The notes beneath the pieces are model-generated. The model was given only the letters and a program-made list of their open reading frames with translations, did no database searches and was not told where the DNA came from. The position numbers and the translations under genes were made by a program. From assembly GCA_900239685.1 (NCBI GenBank), contig OENT01000299.1:1-64000 (forward strand): a DNA stretch of 64,000 nucleotides, given 5' to 3'. Source of the DNA: Rotaria macrura (Eukaryota; Rotifera; Eurotatoria; Philodinida; Philodinidae). Shown here in pieces: positions 11,789 to 25,444 of the stretch (its first letter is position 1; each line of letters starts with the position of its first letter).

Positions 11789-14245
11789 ATGCTCAAGTCA
11801 CATACTACTGAACAAATAGCGAATTTAGATGATTCACTAACTACTGGTTTTGATCCATCATCGTTTAGTAGTGAATATTATTCAATGGAGCAATATCTTA
11901 TATTTAACATTCTTGGCAAAATCTATCATGTGAAAAAAGATTTATTTCAAAATAAATCTCACATATTTCATAATACATTATTTACACAATGGGATCAACT
12001 TCAAAAATACTACGATGAAAATCGGGAACAATATATTATTGATATTAGCCCACTAATCTTTGAAAATATTTTACAATATTATAGAACAGAAAAATTAGAT
12101 CTACCATTCGATGTTCATACTGATTATTTTAAAACTACATTGAAACTATTTAACATTGACACATCATCATTAAATATTGATCAACGATATGAACGATTTG
12201 TTCCAAGAAAACCAGTTTTTCAAGTGATTCATGTTTTATTAGAATATTCTGATTGTAAGTCGAATATTGCTAGATATTATGTTTTTGTTCGACACATAGT
12301 GAAACTTGTGGTTTTAAAAAATCATTGAATATTCTCTTTTTACACTATGAAATACTTGATTTCGATGTTGACATCTCTTAGGTAACAATTTATACTGTTT
12401 AATGGATAGAATTATTTAAGTTATTCCGATATAGACTAGTAAACAAATTAGCATAATGGGATGTATTGTTGTTAGGAATAGTAAGCTTGATAATGGAATA
12501 TAGTCTTTGTACTAATGTCTTTAGCAGCTACTGAGATTTCCATTATTGGGATTTATTGGAACCCGTCGATGGATTCCTGGGCTATTCTAGATACAGTCCA
12601 TATAACTCTTCATGTTATTCAGAATATGAATATGAGCTAATGTGTTAGAGAAGAAATGCATCCTGATACCGTCTTTTGCATGAGTGTATTTCTATTGGTT
12701 GAAATTGGATGACATACTACGATATGAAGAATTCAGTTATCATGATTTTTGAAGAATATTTAACCAACTTCGAGTCGTGATCGTTTTCGTACGTTCTACG
12801 ATGGTTAGAATAATCTCGGTTTAGTCTATTAGTCAATTGTTTCACTCGGTTGATTTATGGCAATGCTAAGATCATGCATAATACGGAGAAAGATTTCAAA
12901 AGTTGTTATACTAATAGTTTTCCTATTGTTGATGCTGATTTAGTTTTATTCTTTTTCGTAGTAGACTCGAACCTTGAGCATGGAAGAACGATAGTCGCTA
13001 TCGATTGATTTGTACGATACTCTATTTTTGAATAAGTTAATCGTTTGTTTTTAAAATAATCTATGATTTTGATACAATGGAAGTGTGTTGGCTCCACAAT
13101 TTTAGCATGTCGACTTTCACAATTTCTTCATTACATTTGTTCAATGATATTTTTACTGAGTTGTTTGCTGATGTCTATCTCATTAACATCTCGTGATCCC
13201 AAAAGCGATCTTCATATATGGAATACAACTGAGTATGAATTGCCAGCAAGATCAAAATCAACGATTGCTCATTTCTATAATCGATCATCCAAGGTCTTTT
13301 TTATTGATATTCTCTGTCTTATTTGGGGCATGATTGAAACAATTCTACGTATACTATCAACTCCGTCTGTTTACGATTATTTTTTCACATTAGGCTTATT
13401 CGATGTCATTGGTATGTAATTGAACACGACATATAATAGGAGTATGAAAATGAAAACAAAAACCTAGGCGTTATCTTTCATTTTATTTATATCTGTATGA
13501 TTGGTATTCGAACAAAATCTAAGTTTGCTTATTTTTTCTTTTCTACGAAGAAAATAATGTCCGTTGTTTTGTTTACTAATAATTAGTCAATGTCAAATAA
13601 GTTCAGCACCAATGAATGATATCTTTAGCTGTATTACATCCAATCGTCATTTGATGATGTTAAGTGTCTTACGTAAACTACGCCTTGTACGCTATGTACG
13701 CCCATTGAAACATTTTTCACTATCACTTATTGCATCGAAAAGGGAAATAATACGTCTGATTGTATTAATATTATTTATAATGGCAACTCTTGCTCCATTA
13801 ATATTTATTATTGAAAGTTCTTACATATACGAATGCTCATCATCAATAGATACACCAAGTACACGTTGTATTCGAACAATAAATGATGCTTGCTACTATT
13901 TAATGCTTATTATATCAACGGTTGGGTACGAGAATTACAACAACAGAAATGAATTGTTTCATTAGTTTCTTTTTCTTTTTAAGTTATGGTGATGTCTATC
14001 CAATGTCACATCTCGCTCGTTTTATTTCTATGTTAGCATCACCATTATCGATATTGACACTATCAGTGCCATTATCATCGATTTATAGAAAATATATATC
14101 TATACGTGAAATTTATCGCATGCAATTAGTTATGCCTGAAAATGTTCGATATATTGTATATGATAGGAAATTACGAAGCAATGAAATAATAGATGTAACT
14201 GATCAAATCCATGGATATTTAAAACAGTTAAAAATGAATCGATAA
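11789..14245 (+). CDS. Voltage-gated potassium channel alpha subunit (Kv type)
   Basis: Four exons (11789..12254, 13106..13411, 13607..13925, 13984..14245) join in frame to 450 codons. Exon 1 holds the T1/BTB tetramerisation domain (FNILGKIYHVKK ... ILQYYRTEKLDLP). Exon 2 holds S1 and S2, ending in the S3 start FDVI. Exon 3 holds the S4 voltage sensor (RKLRLVRYVRPLK, a basic residue every third position), S5 and most of the pore loop. Exon 4 completes the filter and holds S6 and a short tail. A 58-nt phase-2 intron splits the selectivity filter TVG|YGD. The T1 domain shows no HxxxC...CC zinc motif, so it is Shaker-like by that test or simply divergent. In S6 the usual PVP hinge reads SVP. AATAAA lies at 14367. 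The product is expected at the plasma membrane as a tetramer. Confidence 0.9.
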
Positions 14246-15990
14246 TAATGTGAAAAGTTTTCAATTGACAAAAAAATGACTGCGTCATTGCGAGACATTT
14301 TGCGTCTCAGATTATCGTGTGAATAAGAATTTGCCATATGCAAATACTAATTGTGAAAAAAGTTCCAATAAAATGAATTCCGGCAAAAATCTACTTCATC
14401 ACATATCGACAAAATTGGGTGGTCTTTTTTTCAGTTTCTTTACCTGAAAAGTTCACTGTATGAAATCAAGCGATTGAAAATATAAGCAATTTTTCTATTG
14501 TTCAACCCTGTTATCTACATAGATCGTCAGAATATTACAGGATTGATAATCCTCCACTAGTCTACTTATTTTTAATATTAAGTTGGTGTTTTAGAGAACA
14601 AAATGGGTATGCTGTAGAGCCTTTTAAAGTTGCACAGAAGCTACGAAACTATTTAAAGACCATTGGAAGGAAGATAGGCTCGATATCAACAAGGTAGAGC
14701 TATTCAAGTTCGAGACGAAACCTTAAAGGATTAGTCTTTTTGAGAAGAAACCTGTTTTCTTTCTCCAGGTCTTAAAATGGTTTCTTAGCAAAGGCTCCGG
14801 GCGAGTACCGGAGGAAAGAACCATTATAGATTATAAAGCTTCTGAGAAACATCAAAGGGGTTGGTAATGCACCTATTTCATTTTCTAGAGAGCACGACTC
14901 TGTATGACATCTGCTATTTCAAAATCTTAAACTCTCATAGAAAAAATTATAATGAATTTCAGTCTCGTTCAGCTACGATGACTCAGCTAGTAAGTGACAG
15001 ATAATGGATCTAAATCAACAATTGTCACATAAGGACACTATGAACTGTTAATTATTATTCTCTGCATATCCTATATTTTCCGACTGTTGCCGAATTTTGA
15101 AAAATGGATTTCGGATACAGACGCATCGTGTTTTCACGATCTTGGCAACTTTTTTTTCCTACTGAGAACGAGTGGCTAATTTGAATCGTGAGTCATGCGT
15201 CTAGAAGAAGAAGAAGAAGAAGAAGAAGAAGAAGAAGAAGATTTTACCTTAGCAACTTACTTATTATGAAAACAACAGGTCGACTGTGCCTGCACTTCGT
15301 TCTCTCAGCCGACTTGAAAAAAAATATTATACAGATTTATGTACTTTTGTTTAGCCATCGTCAATTTGCACTAAAAATGAGTACAAACATCGTTTTAAGG
15401 ATATAAGATCGATGAGCAATGCAAACTAATGTTGTTACACACATTACCAATGTATCTCTTCCTTCATTATGTAATTTATTAGTCGCTTTCTGTCTCTGTG
15501 ACAAACTCTGGTTTCCTTGATAGAGATGAAAATCTATCAAAAAACTCTAAGGATGTAGAAATAGATTTAGAGAAATGATCTGCCACAGTTACTTCATATG
15601 GAATTTTACTAAGATAAATTCATATCAGAATATTAATGAACGATGCGACAACGATATAGATGAATGTCTTCTTTTATAACGAATGTAAATCCTTTGTTGT
15701 TCATGATATTTAAATGTATTGAACAGGGTGGGAGAAAATTTTATGTTGATAAATAAATTAAAAAAACCTTCATCTCATTGAATTAGTTGTATTAGTACAA
15801 ATCTCTGTAGACCATACACTTCTATCTTTAAAAGTTTAATCAATGATGACTAAACTTTGAAATTCGATGTGTATCATTATATATTGAAGCTAATTAGATT
15901 TATTCATGTCTTTGTACAAATCAAAGCAAACTAGTGATGACTGGTAAGAATTTTGTTTTATTGATCTCAATATTTGCTCTTTTTTTCCAG
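14246..15990. other. Region between Kv gene and next gene, no exon resolved
   Basis: Contains a (GAA)n microsatellite at about 15204-15241. The exon starting at 15991 needs upstream exons (it begins in phase 2), so part of this interval is probably intron of the next gene, but I could not identify them. Confidence 0.4.
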
Positions 15991-18736
15991 GTTACGTGAT
16001 ACTAAATCAACTTCGTCCGATGATCAATTAATCAATGGAGTAAATTGGAATTCATTTTGATTACTCTTCATGTTTCTATAATATGAAATAGATCGGTGTA
16101 CTTGCTATACATTTGCATCAATTAATAGTCAATAAAACATTTAACTTGATAAAAGATCAAAATCATCAACAAAACATACACATTAACTCATTTCGTATAT
16201 GTATTAGTGCTTATGCTTCAAGTCGATATTCAAAAACGGTACGTGCTCGTTTTACTGAAAAACATGACCTTATTGCACAATTTAATCAGACAATGCAAAT
16301 GATAATTCGTGTAAAGGAAACAAAAGCATTAGTTTTAGTTTTTTTTGTTAGAAACATGATTTCATGTTACTCATTCAGATTTATGATAAACGACATGATA
16401 AACGACATCTAATTCATGTTATTCTCTATGGTTATTTGGATGAAGATAAACGATATGCTTTAATAGCTGATCAAGTCATTGATAGTATTAAACTTGTATC
16501 AGTATGAGATAGATTTGAACATGTTTTCTTGTGAATAATTTTATCATCGTATATTATTCGTTTAGGTTAGGCATGTTAGTGAAGCTGTTGTATTTGAAAG
16601 CTCTATTGATATTTGTGTAAGAAAATACATTTACACGAATGTTTTCTTTATTTAAAGAAAGCAATATGCTACAGGGCAAAGCTACATTATTGATCGAATT
16701 AGTTTTCGTATATGGTAGACATGGTTATAATTTTAGTTCACATGTAAAATAATTTGAAGAAAAAAGAAAGAAAGAATTTTCATTGATAATTATCAATAGA
16801 ATAGCTTATATTCGAAAATGATCTTCATCTTCCACATACCGTTAAGAATCAAACATTATTCGAACGCATTCTTCCAACCAATGAAAGTATTATGTTCCCA
16901 TATATCAATTATTGAGAATGTGAAAGTTTCGTTTTTTTCTATAGATAGTACATCTGATACGTACGAAATATTTTGATTTATTTTGCATTACTGTCTTTGA
17001 ACGTTTTGAACTAATCAATGACTTTGCATCGAAAACTAGTCACTGCTTCATTATTGCGCATGTTGATTTTGACTATCGAAAGCTGCAAGAAACGTTCTGC
17101 TTATTTTGTCTATTCAAATCATAGAGAAAGTTAAATTGTATGAAGGGTGCTACGTTTTGTCTAAATTACGATTTTTATGAAGTTTTTCACATACTAATGC
17201 TGATAAGTCTTAACTTCGACTTTTGCAAGATAATATAATATCGTCTCATATATGCATACCTATTGTGTACACTACTTAACTAGCACTTCTCATACTCATA
17301 TTCAAAATCAATATGATCAATAATCTATATAGTGTTTAGTCGTTCTCGGTGTAAAGTCGATCGATCAGTTGAACACATTTCGGTGTAGCTATGCACTATT
17401 TCTTTGCATGCAGAAAATTAGTTGATGCATCAGAAATAAATCTATCGATTCTTTTGCAATCATCATTTGACGAATTGAATCAGTATGTAACTAATGTAAC
17501 ACATGATCATCATTACAATAAAGATCGAATCGATAATATTCGATTACTGCAAGCATTATCAACAAGTCCAAAGTATTGTATTAAGATGTAGTTGCTAGAA
17601 AAATTTATTTAATATATTTTATTATGTAGATATTCGTCAATGACCGCAATTATTGATATGTATCCATCAAGGAAACAACGTTTAGAAATATTGTTTGATT
17701 TTTTAACGGAAGGTCCTTATTTGCCTGAACAGAATATTATTGAACCAACCGTTTCACGTCTTATACCATGGAGTATAGCCTATTGGAAACGAGCTTTGTC
17801 AGATGTACCTTTACATGGAAGCACTTTGGATATGAATGAATTTCATAGTATTGAGGTTTGTTTCATCATGAAGTTCGAAGTACATGTGAATGTAAGAAAG
17901 TGAATTTGATCAGATTAAGTTCAAATACATGGTTTTCCTTTCCTGATACTCGACTTATTATAGTTTTTATTGTGACATCAACTAAAACAAAGTATGCCAG
18001 ATCGATATGCATTTGACATAGTTAAAAGAATGTTTGAATAATAATTAAAATATAGTCTGCTAGTACAGCAAGTACGCTGAAGCATAATTTTCACCGGCCA
18101 ACATGAACGATTTAACCGACACTTAGTAGCCCTCGCCAGATCTATACATATCGAATATCAAAAGATTTGAAATATTACTTGTTCATTATATTCTTGTTAC
18201 GGCCTTTTCCTTTATAGGAAACATGTCTGAATATTTCTCATTGATTAGATTTCACATGATATTCGTAGTCTTGATTTGAAAGTAATCTATCACTTGAAAT
18301 AGCTCCGATAAATATGTTACGTTTATAAATATTTGATATAAAGATCATCTGTAAAACACAAATAGTCTTTTGTTCTTCATTTAATCTATTTTCGATTCCA
18401 AGACTTTTCATCTATTTGAATGATTCATTGATAACTTTGAAAACTCTTCATGTATGCATAGCTAAACCATCGAAAGAAAACATTTTGACTTATTTTTTTT
18501 TCTAGACAGACACTATTCATCTTCAAAATACTTCTCCTATTCTTCGTCAAATCTTTGAACAAGTAGATTCATATCTACCAACGTTCAATAATGCAAGCAA
18601 GTCAGTTGATAGTCAATTTTGTGTTTCTTTTTTTTTTGACTTTCACAGTACGATTTTCATTTTTACTAGATTCAATACTATTAAAGAACTTGTTCGTCGT
18701 GTAATTTTAATTTTTTCCAACTTTATTCATTCTTAA
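15991..18736 (+). CDS. Unrecognised multi-exon gene (3' part resolved)
   Basis: Phase-compatible GT-AG exons on the plus strand are 15991..16039, 16092..16331, 16379..16501 and 16566..16616; then 17414..about 17571, 17630..17855, 18506..18600 and 18670..18736, which ends in TAA. Protein-like blocks include LAIHLHQLI, ARFTEKHDLIAQF, LYGYLDEDKRYALIADQV, SRKQRLEILFDFL, LIPWSIAYWKRALSDVP and SPILRQIFEQVDSYLP. The composition is that of a soluble, helical protein; I see no membrane segment, zinc motif or catalytic signature. At least one exon between 16617 and 17413 is unresolved: a frame encoding GKATLLIELVFVYGRHGY (about 16673-16743) and another encoding LPHTVKNQTLFERILP (about 16830) look real, but I could not join them without a stop. 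The first exons are not found. I do not recognise the family. Confidence 0.6.
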
Positions 18737-19102
18737 AAACCAACAGAATAATAATGGATACCATTATGAAATTTGCATGTTTATCCAATATAAAAAATAA
18801 GAAAGAAAAAACATATGTATACATGATTTAAAGAAAACAAGAATAAGCAAAACTAAATCAATACATGAACAAAGTGAAAAAATGATGTGCGACAAAGTTG
18901 TTTTTTTTTGTTCATGTCATCATTATCATTATTTATATTAGTCGGAGAATAAAAAACTCTCATTTTGGAATACACGAAGAAAAAAAGACATATTTAATAA
19001 TAATCACTGAGTAGATGCAAGAAAAATTTGTATATATGTATAGAAATAACGAGAAATAAATACTATTGTGTAGACAAAACAGATTCCGTTTCCTTCGATG
19101 CG

Positions 19103-22100
19103 CTAACAAAAATGTGCCGCGGATATTTTCATTGTATTCGATGAAGTCGAAGATGGTGAAGATTTAGTTGCTAACAGAGCTTTTTTTTGTTGCTGTAGAT
19201 GATGTTGATGCATTCGTGTTGTAACAACGGGATTTTTCAATGTCGTTGTTGTCGTTATTGAACGAGCTGGACTTACGGATGGAGAATGATTTAAATCTTT
19301 ATGAGCTGTGATTATTATTGATCTTGATGATCTTTGAAATTTTCCAACATGATTATGTCTTCGAACTTTACTTAATGAAGAAAAAGTCGATGCTACACTT
19401 TTACCACTGACTAGTCGTGTAACGGTTGGAATAGGCTCCATAGTTGCTGTAGCTGTCGTATTCGAACGATTAATCATTAGATAATCATTAGTAGTTACAT
19501 GTTCATTAGGAATTGGTGGTAAGCGTGTACTACAGTCTGTGTTCTGACTAATACAACTACCCGTTGTTGCTGAATAATGGCGTCGTGTCGATGATGTTTG
19601 TCGTGTTTGTATTTGAGATGATTTTTGCGTCGGTGGCATTAATTGAAGTGGAAGATTGACAATAGCTGTACCGATTAATGATATTTGTTGTTGCTGTTGA
19701 TTTCGTTTTTCAATAGCCAAACTTGTTAGAGTTCTGTCAAAACGTGTTAGTGAATGTGGAGGCATTGGTTGTAATTTTCGTGGCGATGATGAAAGATTTA
19801 TCATATGATTGGAATTGGGATTAATACCTTGTAAACCTTTTATATGTAATAAACATGCTAATTCTATATTTGTTTCTGGTGTTAAACGAAATGGTGATGA
19901 GGTTGGCATCATTGCATTTGTTTGTAATGTAGCATTTGATAAAAGGGTTGCTTGTGATAAACGATTCAATGACGGAGAACGCACTGGTAATGAACTGGGT
20001 CTTGATTCTGTTCGAAGTTTTGTAGAATGACGCATAACAACATGTTTTATATAGCGATTTAATAGTGTTTGTTCATCGGAAAGAAATTTCTGAACTAAGG
20101 AAAATGCTAATGAATTAATAATACTATCTTTTAAACATTTAATTGGTGATTGTGGATAGTTTTTAGGATGACGCCTTGATGTATTCAATACAGAATTACC
20201 ATTATCATCATCGATATCATCTGTATCGAATGAATCAGCGTCACTACCACTGAAGTGATCACCTAGAACAGTGCTTGTTGTATAAACATCATCGAATTGA
20301 TCGTTATTTTCTAAGTTGAAATTTTCGCTTAATACAGAACCTTCGATTGAATCGATTGACGAACGACCAGAAGCAGTCTCATCAAGAACAACCTAAACGA
20401 AAGTGTAGAAAGTCAAATGAAAAAATATATTTCTACATATGATATCATGCATAGATTTGCTGAAATCCTGATTATCTATCTAGACATAGCAAAATTGAAT
20501 TTTTATTATACGAAAATGTCGATTCTTTTCAAAAACTACTTTTGAATTCTTAAAACAAGTTAACTGGATTCACAACGGTAACTACATTGTATAGTGTTAA
20601 ATAAATTGTAACGTACATCGTATCCCCTTTCTCATTTTTTTCTTAACACGAACAGTTTTTCAAACGTTCAAATAAAACTAAATTACAATCCACGAGAATA
20701 ATATTTTAGGAATAAAAAATATACTCATCACGATTCAATCCCATTTATCAAGAGACAATTTTCACTACTATCGATGAAAACATCTCAAAGGAAAAACAGG
20801 GGCGAACTTCAACTTTTCAGCTTGAAAAACGATACTGAGAGGACCATAGAACAAAACATAGTCGATTGACATATTTGTCACGTACATTTGATTCATACAA
20901 TGGTTAATTATGCACACTAGAAGACAAATGACGGAAGACTCTTAAGACATCTAATTTTTTGAAATACGATCTCAGCGAATCATTGAAGTTAACGAAAAAA
21001 AATCGACCCGTCTGTCTCGAGAAGTAGTATAAAGAAAAGTGTCCCAGAGCACGTATTGTGGGAATCAGAAATTCAAGTTTCGATTTAAAAATTAGAGTAC
21101 TGCTTTTCCATATCATGTATAGAATACATCTTTCGAGAATCTAGCTGAGTTGAAAGAGGCAGGAGTGTACAGAATGTCTGAGGTCATCTCACAATAGATG
21201 TGAGAAATCTTACAATAAGATCTTAACATCGGCAAGAAATTAAGTAAAAAGACAAATGCTCAAAATCTGTTTTTCAAAGAACGAATTTTGATTCTGTGTA
21301 TGTCTGATAAATAGAAATAAGATTATTTTTAAATTTACGTGTCTTCTTGTTTGATATAGTCAATGAATATTTTTACGACGTAGAAACATATTGAGAATAT
21401 CACCAATAGTTTTTCTTTTCTATTGTATCAGAATTGAAGAAAATTGTACTTAACGACGTACAAACATAACATAATCGAAGAACATTCTGAGATGTAAGAA
21501 CTCATAATACAATCTTATCGAGCGAAGAATAAGCTTCGCTATACATCTAGATATGTAATTGGTCTCGCACGTCTCACCGATTGTTACCAAAGAATTATTC
21601 ATTATTTCTTAGTTTATCCGAAGAAATTGGTTAGCTAACATATAGAAAGAATAAATTACTATGAAAAGAAATTTTACGTTGCTCGAAACAGAAGAGAACG
21701 TAATATTGTGATTAAAAAAGGTAGCTTTAGCTTATTTCATATTTTACTTCATTAGGAAGAAGGTATATTGAAGGGTTCTGTAACTCCGCTATTGCGATTA
21801 ACTAAGTGAAAATGAAAGAAATTTTCGAAACGCAATCATCGCTTATATTAAATAATGATGTTGAAAGAAAAAAAATTGAAAATTTCTCCCGTGTGATGCA
21901 AGTTACAATCACGATGTCTTTGTGAAGACTCTGATTGACAAAAAATATTGTTTTTTCTTATAACAAACTTTTTTTTTTATTGAATCCCTATGAATGGGGA
22001 ACATGAGATTTACAATTGTGATGATATGATTTTTTCAATAATTATTTTAGCTTCATCTAAAAAAATTGATTGTGACGTTTTTTAAAGCTCGTTTGAAAAT

Positions 22101-23158
22101 AAACATTTTGTTTGAGTTTTAATTTTTACATGAAATTACTATGAAACGTATAAATCTGTGAGTCAAAGATTGTCAAGAAAATTCTGATAATTTCAATACA
22201 GAATAAACTCTTTATCGTCACTAACTTAGTATTGGTTTGCATCAAGTCTCGATTCTTTTCGCTCGAATTTTCAAAGAAACATTTGAAATTGAAAATTTCA
22301 TTGAGTCACAAGTATATATACACAACACGGAACAATTCAAAGAATCATTCAATATTTCAATAACGCCCATGTTTAATTTGAAAAATATTCTTCAGATTGA
22401 GACGACATATCGAATGAATTAGTATTGGAAACTCAACTGTCAAATAGTGCATATGAAAACATATGATTTGTTTAGCATGTCATTTCTCAGTGGACGCAAC
22501 TATGTTTTCCTATACAATATTGTGAAAAATAAGCTGTTAGTACGAATTCTTGACATACACTTAAATATAGTTGAACTGCTATAGAGAGGTATAAAATACA
22601 GATGAATTTCAGTTTCTTTATATATGTATGATGATGATAGTCAAGGTAAAATAAATTATTACATTGAAAAATTTAACAAAGTGCTTCAGCAAATAAATAG
22701 AAAATAAAAGACCATGAAGATTTGACCTAGAAAAGTATTCTACAAATCTTTGAGTTTTAATTTAAAGTACGTACAATAACTCGTTAGAAAACAAATAAAT
22801 AATTGATCTGTGAATTATTTCCTATTTAACTTACATTTAAATCACTGGTATCTAAAGTAGATACTTTCATTTGATTAGAAGTACAATCGATTGATAATAA
22901 TGTGTTGGATCTTATGTCAAATTGATTAATGTCTTGTTGTTTCTCGATGGAACATAAACTACCACGAATTCGAAAGTGTGGTTTACTTGACCATTCGTCA
23001 CAAATTTTTTTTATAGATGCACGTTTAGTTGCTTCTTCACCAAAAAGAACAGCATCGATTTGTTCGAATTCACGTTTTGATCGTCCATTTGTTTCATGTG
23101 CTTCGTCCCCATCATAACCTGATAGAAGACTTGATCCACTCAACGAATGCGTAGCCAT
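19103..23158 (-). CDS. FAM149-like protein (DUF3719-type motif)
   Basis: Two exons on the minus strand, 23158..22835 and 20392..19103, join in phase 0 across a 2.4-kb intron (gtaagt donor, tttag acceptor) to give 537 codons. Exon 1 contains DAVLFGEEATKR ... CDEWSSKPHFRIRG, which resembles the EW...PHLRIxG motif of the FAM149 family. Exon 2 opens with an acidic, Ser/Asp-rich stretch and then has YPQSPIKCLKDSIINSL followed by a helical segment, like the PPVSPxxClRD block of the same family. The remainder is low-complexity Ser/Thr/Gln-rich sequence, probably disordered. FAM149B1 in vertebrates is linked to primary cilia; that role here is inference. The family call rests on two short motifs from memory and could be wrong, but the gene model is sound. 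Confidence 0.6.
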
Positions 23159-24186
23159 GATTATAGTTCAACGTTACTCTTTAAAAATTGAAGTCCAATC
23201 AAACAAATGAAGAGGCTACGGTATAATGAAAACAATGTAGGAAAAAAAGAATTATCCGTCATAATATAATCATACGTGGGGGTTTATGGACAAAATAGAG
23301 GAGTCAACATATTACAATGTGGCACAATCACACGCTAAAGTAGAACAAAAATGAAATTTTCTCTTGCAAAAGACAACAAATGATTTAATAGAAACCAAGA
23401 AAGAAAAAAATTATTATACCAATTAAGTTATTGATAGTGAAGTATGGATTATCCGTTATAACAAATGCTTTTTTAGTTTTTTTTACTTTCTTTTCTTTAA
23501 ATCAGAAGTACACCCTTGAAGTATTCATTTACTTAAGAGAGAAAAGAAAAATGAGTGGTTTTTTTCTTTTCCATAACTCTATTTTTTCATTCAAATGATT
23601 TTTTTTCTATAAATGCCATGTTTATTTAATCCAAGCAAGAAAGCCATTGTTATGGATTGTTCCACAGAGATTGCCAAGGATTTCCGACAATAAAATTTTG
23701 TAAAAGCTAAAAATGAAAGAAAGCTCACAATTGTTCTCAGAACTGAAAGAGAGATCTAATCATCTAATGAGTTTTTAAAATTCTACAAAAGAACTCTCAC
23801 AATAGATGTCGCATCTTCATTTGTTACTTAGTAACAGATTCTCAATAGCAGGATATCGGAAATGAAATGCCATCTTTGATTATATTTACATAGTACTGTA
23901 TGAGAAGAGATATTGCGTATATTTTTTGTTTTACATGATTTTTTGAACTCAAGAATTATTTATTCTTTTATTACATAAAATAAAGTTCAATATAATACTG
24001 AAGTATCCATTAATTAATCTTCGTTTACATCATATGATCAATGACAGATATAAAGAAATTTAGAAAATTGGTTCACTAGCATAATTTTATAATGTGTGAT
24101 TTTATCAAAATATGAAATAAAAAAGTTACTGGATTTTTCGTTGCTCATGATGTTCAAAAACACAGAAAAATAATATAGAAAAAATT
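23159..24186. other. Intergenic spacer between two minus-strand genes
   Basis: AT-rich sequence with poly-T and poly-A tracts; no exon-like frame seen. It should hold the promoter of the FAM149-like gene and the 3' end of the EF-hand gene. Confidence 0.5.
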
Positions 24187-25349
24187 TCAAGATAATGAAG
24201 CTTTTTGCATGTGTAAATTGAGTATGGAATTTTCTTGGAATCGAAATAATGGCTTTCCATTATCAAGACATGATTCGATATAAATGATGAGTGGCATAAG
24301 AGCAATAAATTCCAACCGAGTGAGTTTCATTGTTTTTATCATTGGAATACGATTTTGCAATTCTTTAGTAATTTGTTCGTGGTTACCATTCGTTGTTCGA
24401 TTCATAATTAATGAAACTAGACTATCGAAATTAATGGCAGATGTTACAGATGAACAACGGCTGTCAAAGTCATCCATTAATTCGAGTACATCATCATGAT
24501 AATAATTGAAATCGACATCATCCAATAGTGAACTCCATAGTTCAGAACTGAAAAACAATGATTCTTTTTTCTTTCTTGAGTAACGATAAATGCATAAGGT
24601 TGATTGTTTTCTCTTACTTTTGCTTGACTACCATATCAACTAGGACGGCTGTTGCATAAAACTCTTGTAAACCAAAAAATGTTGAAACACTTGTTATATC
24701 ATATAACTAACGATTAAGAAAAATACAAAAATTCTTAAATTCGAAATTCTACGAACCACACGAAAAAACGTTTCTTGAGCACGAGGTAAATGTGATGGTA
24801 AACATGCTTGTACTTGAGGATATGTGAGATGTCTATCAGTAATTGTTAGAAAAAGTAATAATTAAGAAAAAACAAGAAGAAATCCGTTTTTTTTCATACC
24901 CATCTCGATCTGTATCAAGTTGATGAAATAATCGTTTCAATCTATTTCTTGTTGCTTCATTCAGTAATAAGCCTATATCCATATGCTATTTTAAAAATAA
25001 ATGTAATATTCTTGATATTTTCATGGGGAAAAACAAAGAAAAACTCGGAATCTTTTCGATAAATATGATTGTGCAATACCTTAAGCGGATTGTATGTTTT
25101 TGTTTGTAATTGTGAAACAGTAACGACGGCCGTCGTTGATCGACTAAGTGAACTTTCAGATCGATGTGGAAGTGGTGATTTACTTTTCAGATTGACTTTT
25201 TGTGCAAGATTAGCTTTAAGCATACGATCTTTTATCAATGGTAAGTGTTGTTTTTCATTAAATAATGTTACGGAAGGAGTTGGTGCATAAATTGGTACAA
25301 CTGTTGCCGGTTGTAATATTGAACGATGTGAAAAATTTGACGATGACAT
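24187..25349 (-). CDS. EF-hand protein of unknown role
   Basis: Five minus-strand exons, 25349..25080, 24985..24900, 24832..24757, 24706..24618 and 24547..24187, join with matching phases (0,2,0,2) across introns of 50-94 nt to give 293 codons. The N-terminal exon is basic and low-complexity. An EF-hand helix (NRLKRLFHQL) and loop DTDRDGHLTYPQ are split by an intron; loop positions 1, 3 and 5 are Asp and 6 is Gly, but position 12 is Gln rather than Glu, so Ca2+ binding may be weak. The rest is helical (FGLQEFYATAVLVDMV, then an acidic C-terminal exon DDVDFNYYHDDVLELMDDF). The start is the first ATG of the open exon. An acceptor tattag lies 10 nt upstream, so earlier exons are possible. I do not recognise the family. 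Confidence 0.7.
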
Positions 25350-25444
25350 TTCGAATGGTCTAATAAAAATAAGTCATTAATAAAAATCAATCCTGTATCG
25401 AAACATGAAAGACGATAGACCTGATGTGTTTAATCATCGAAAGA

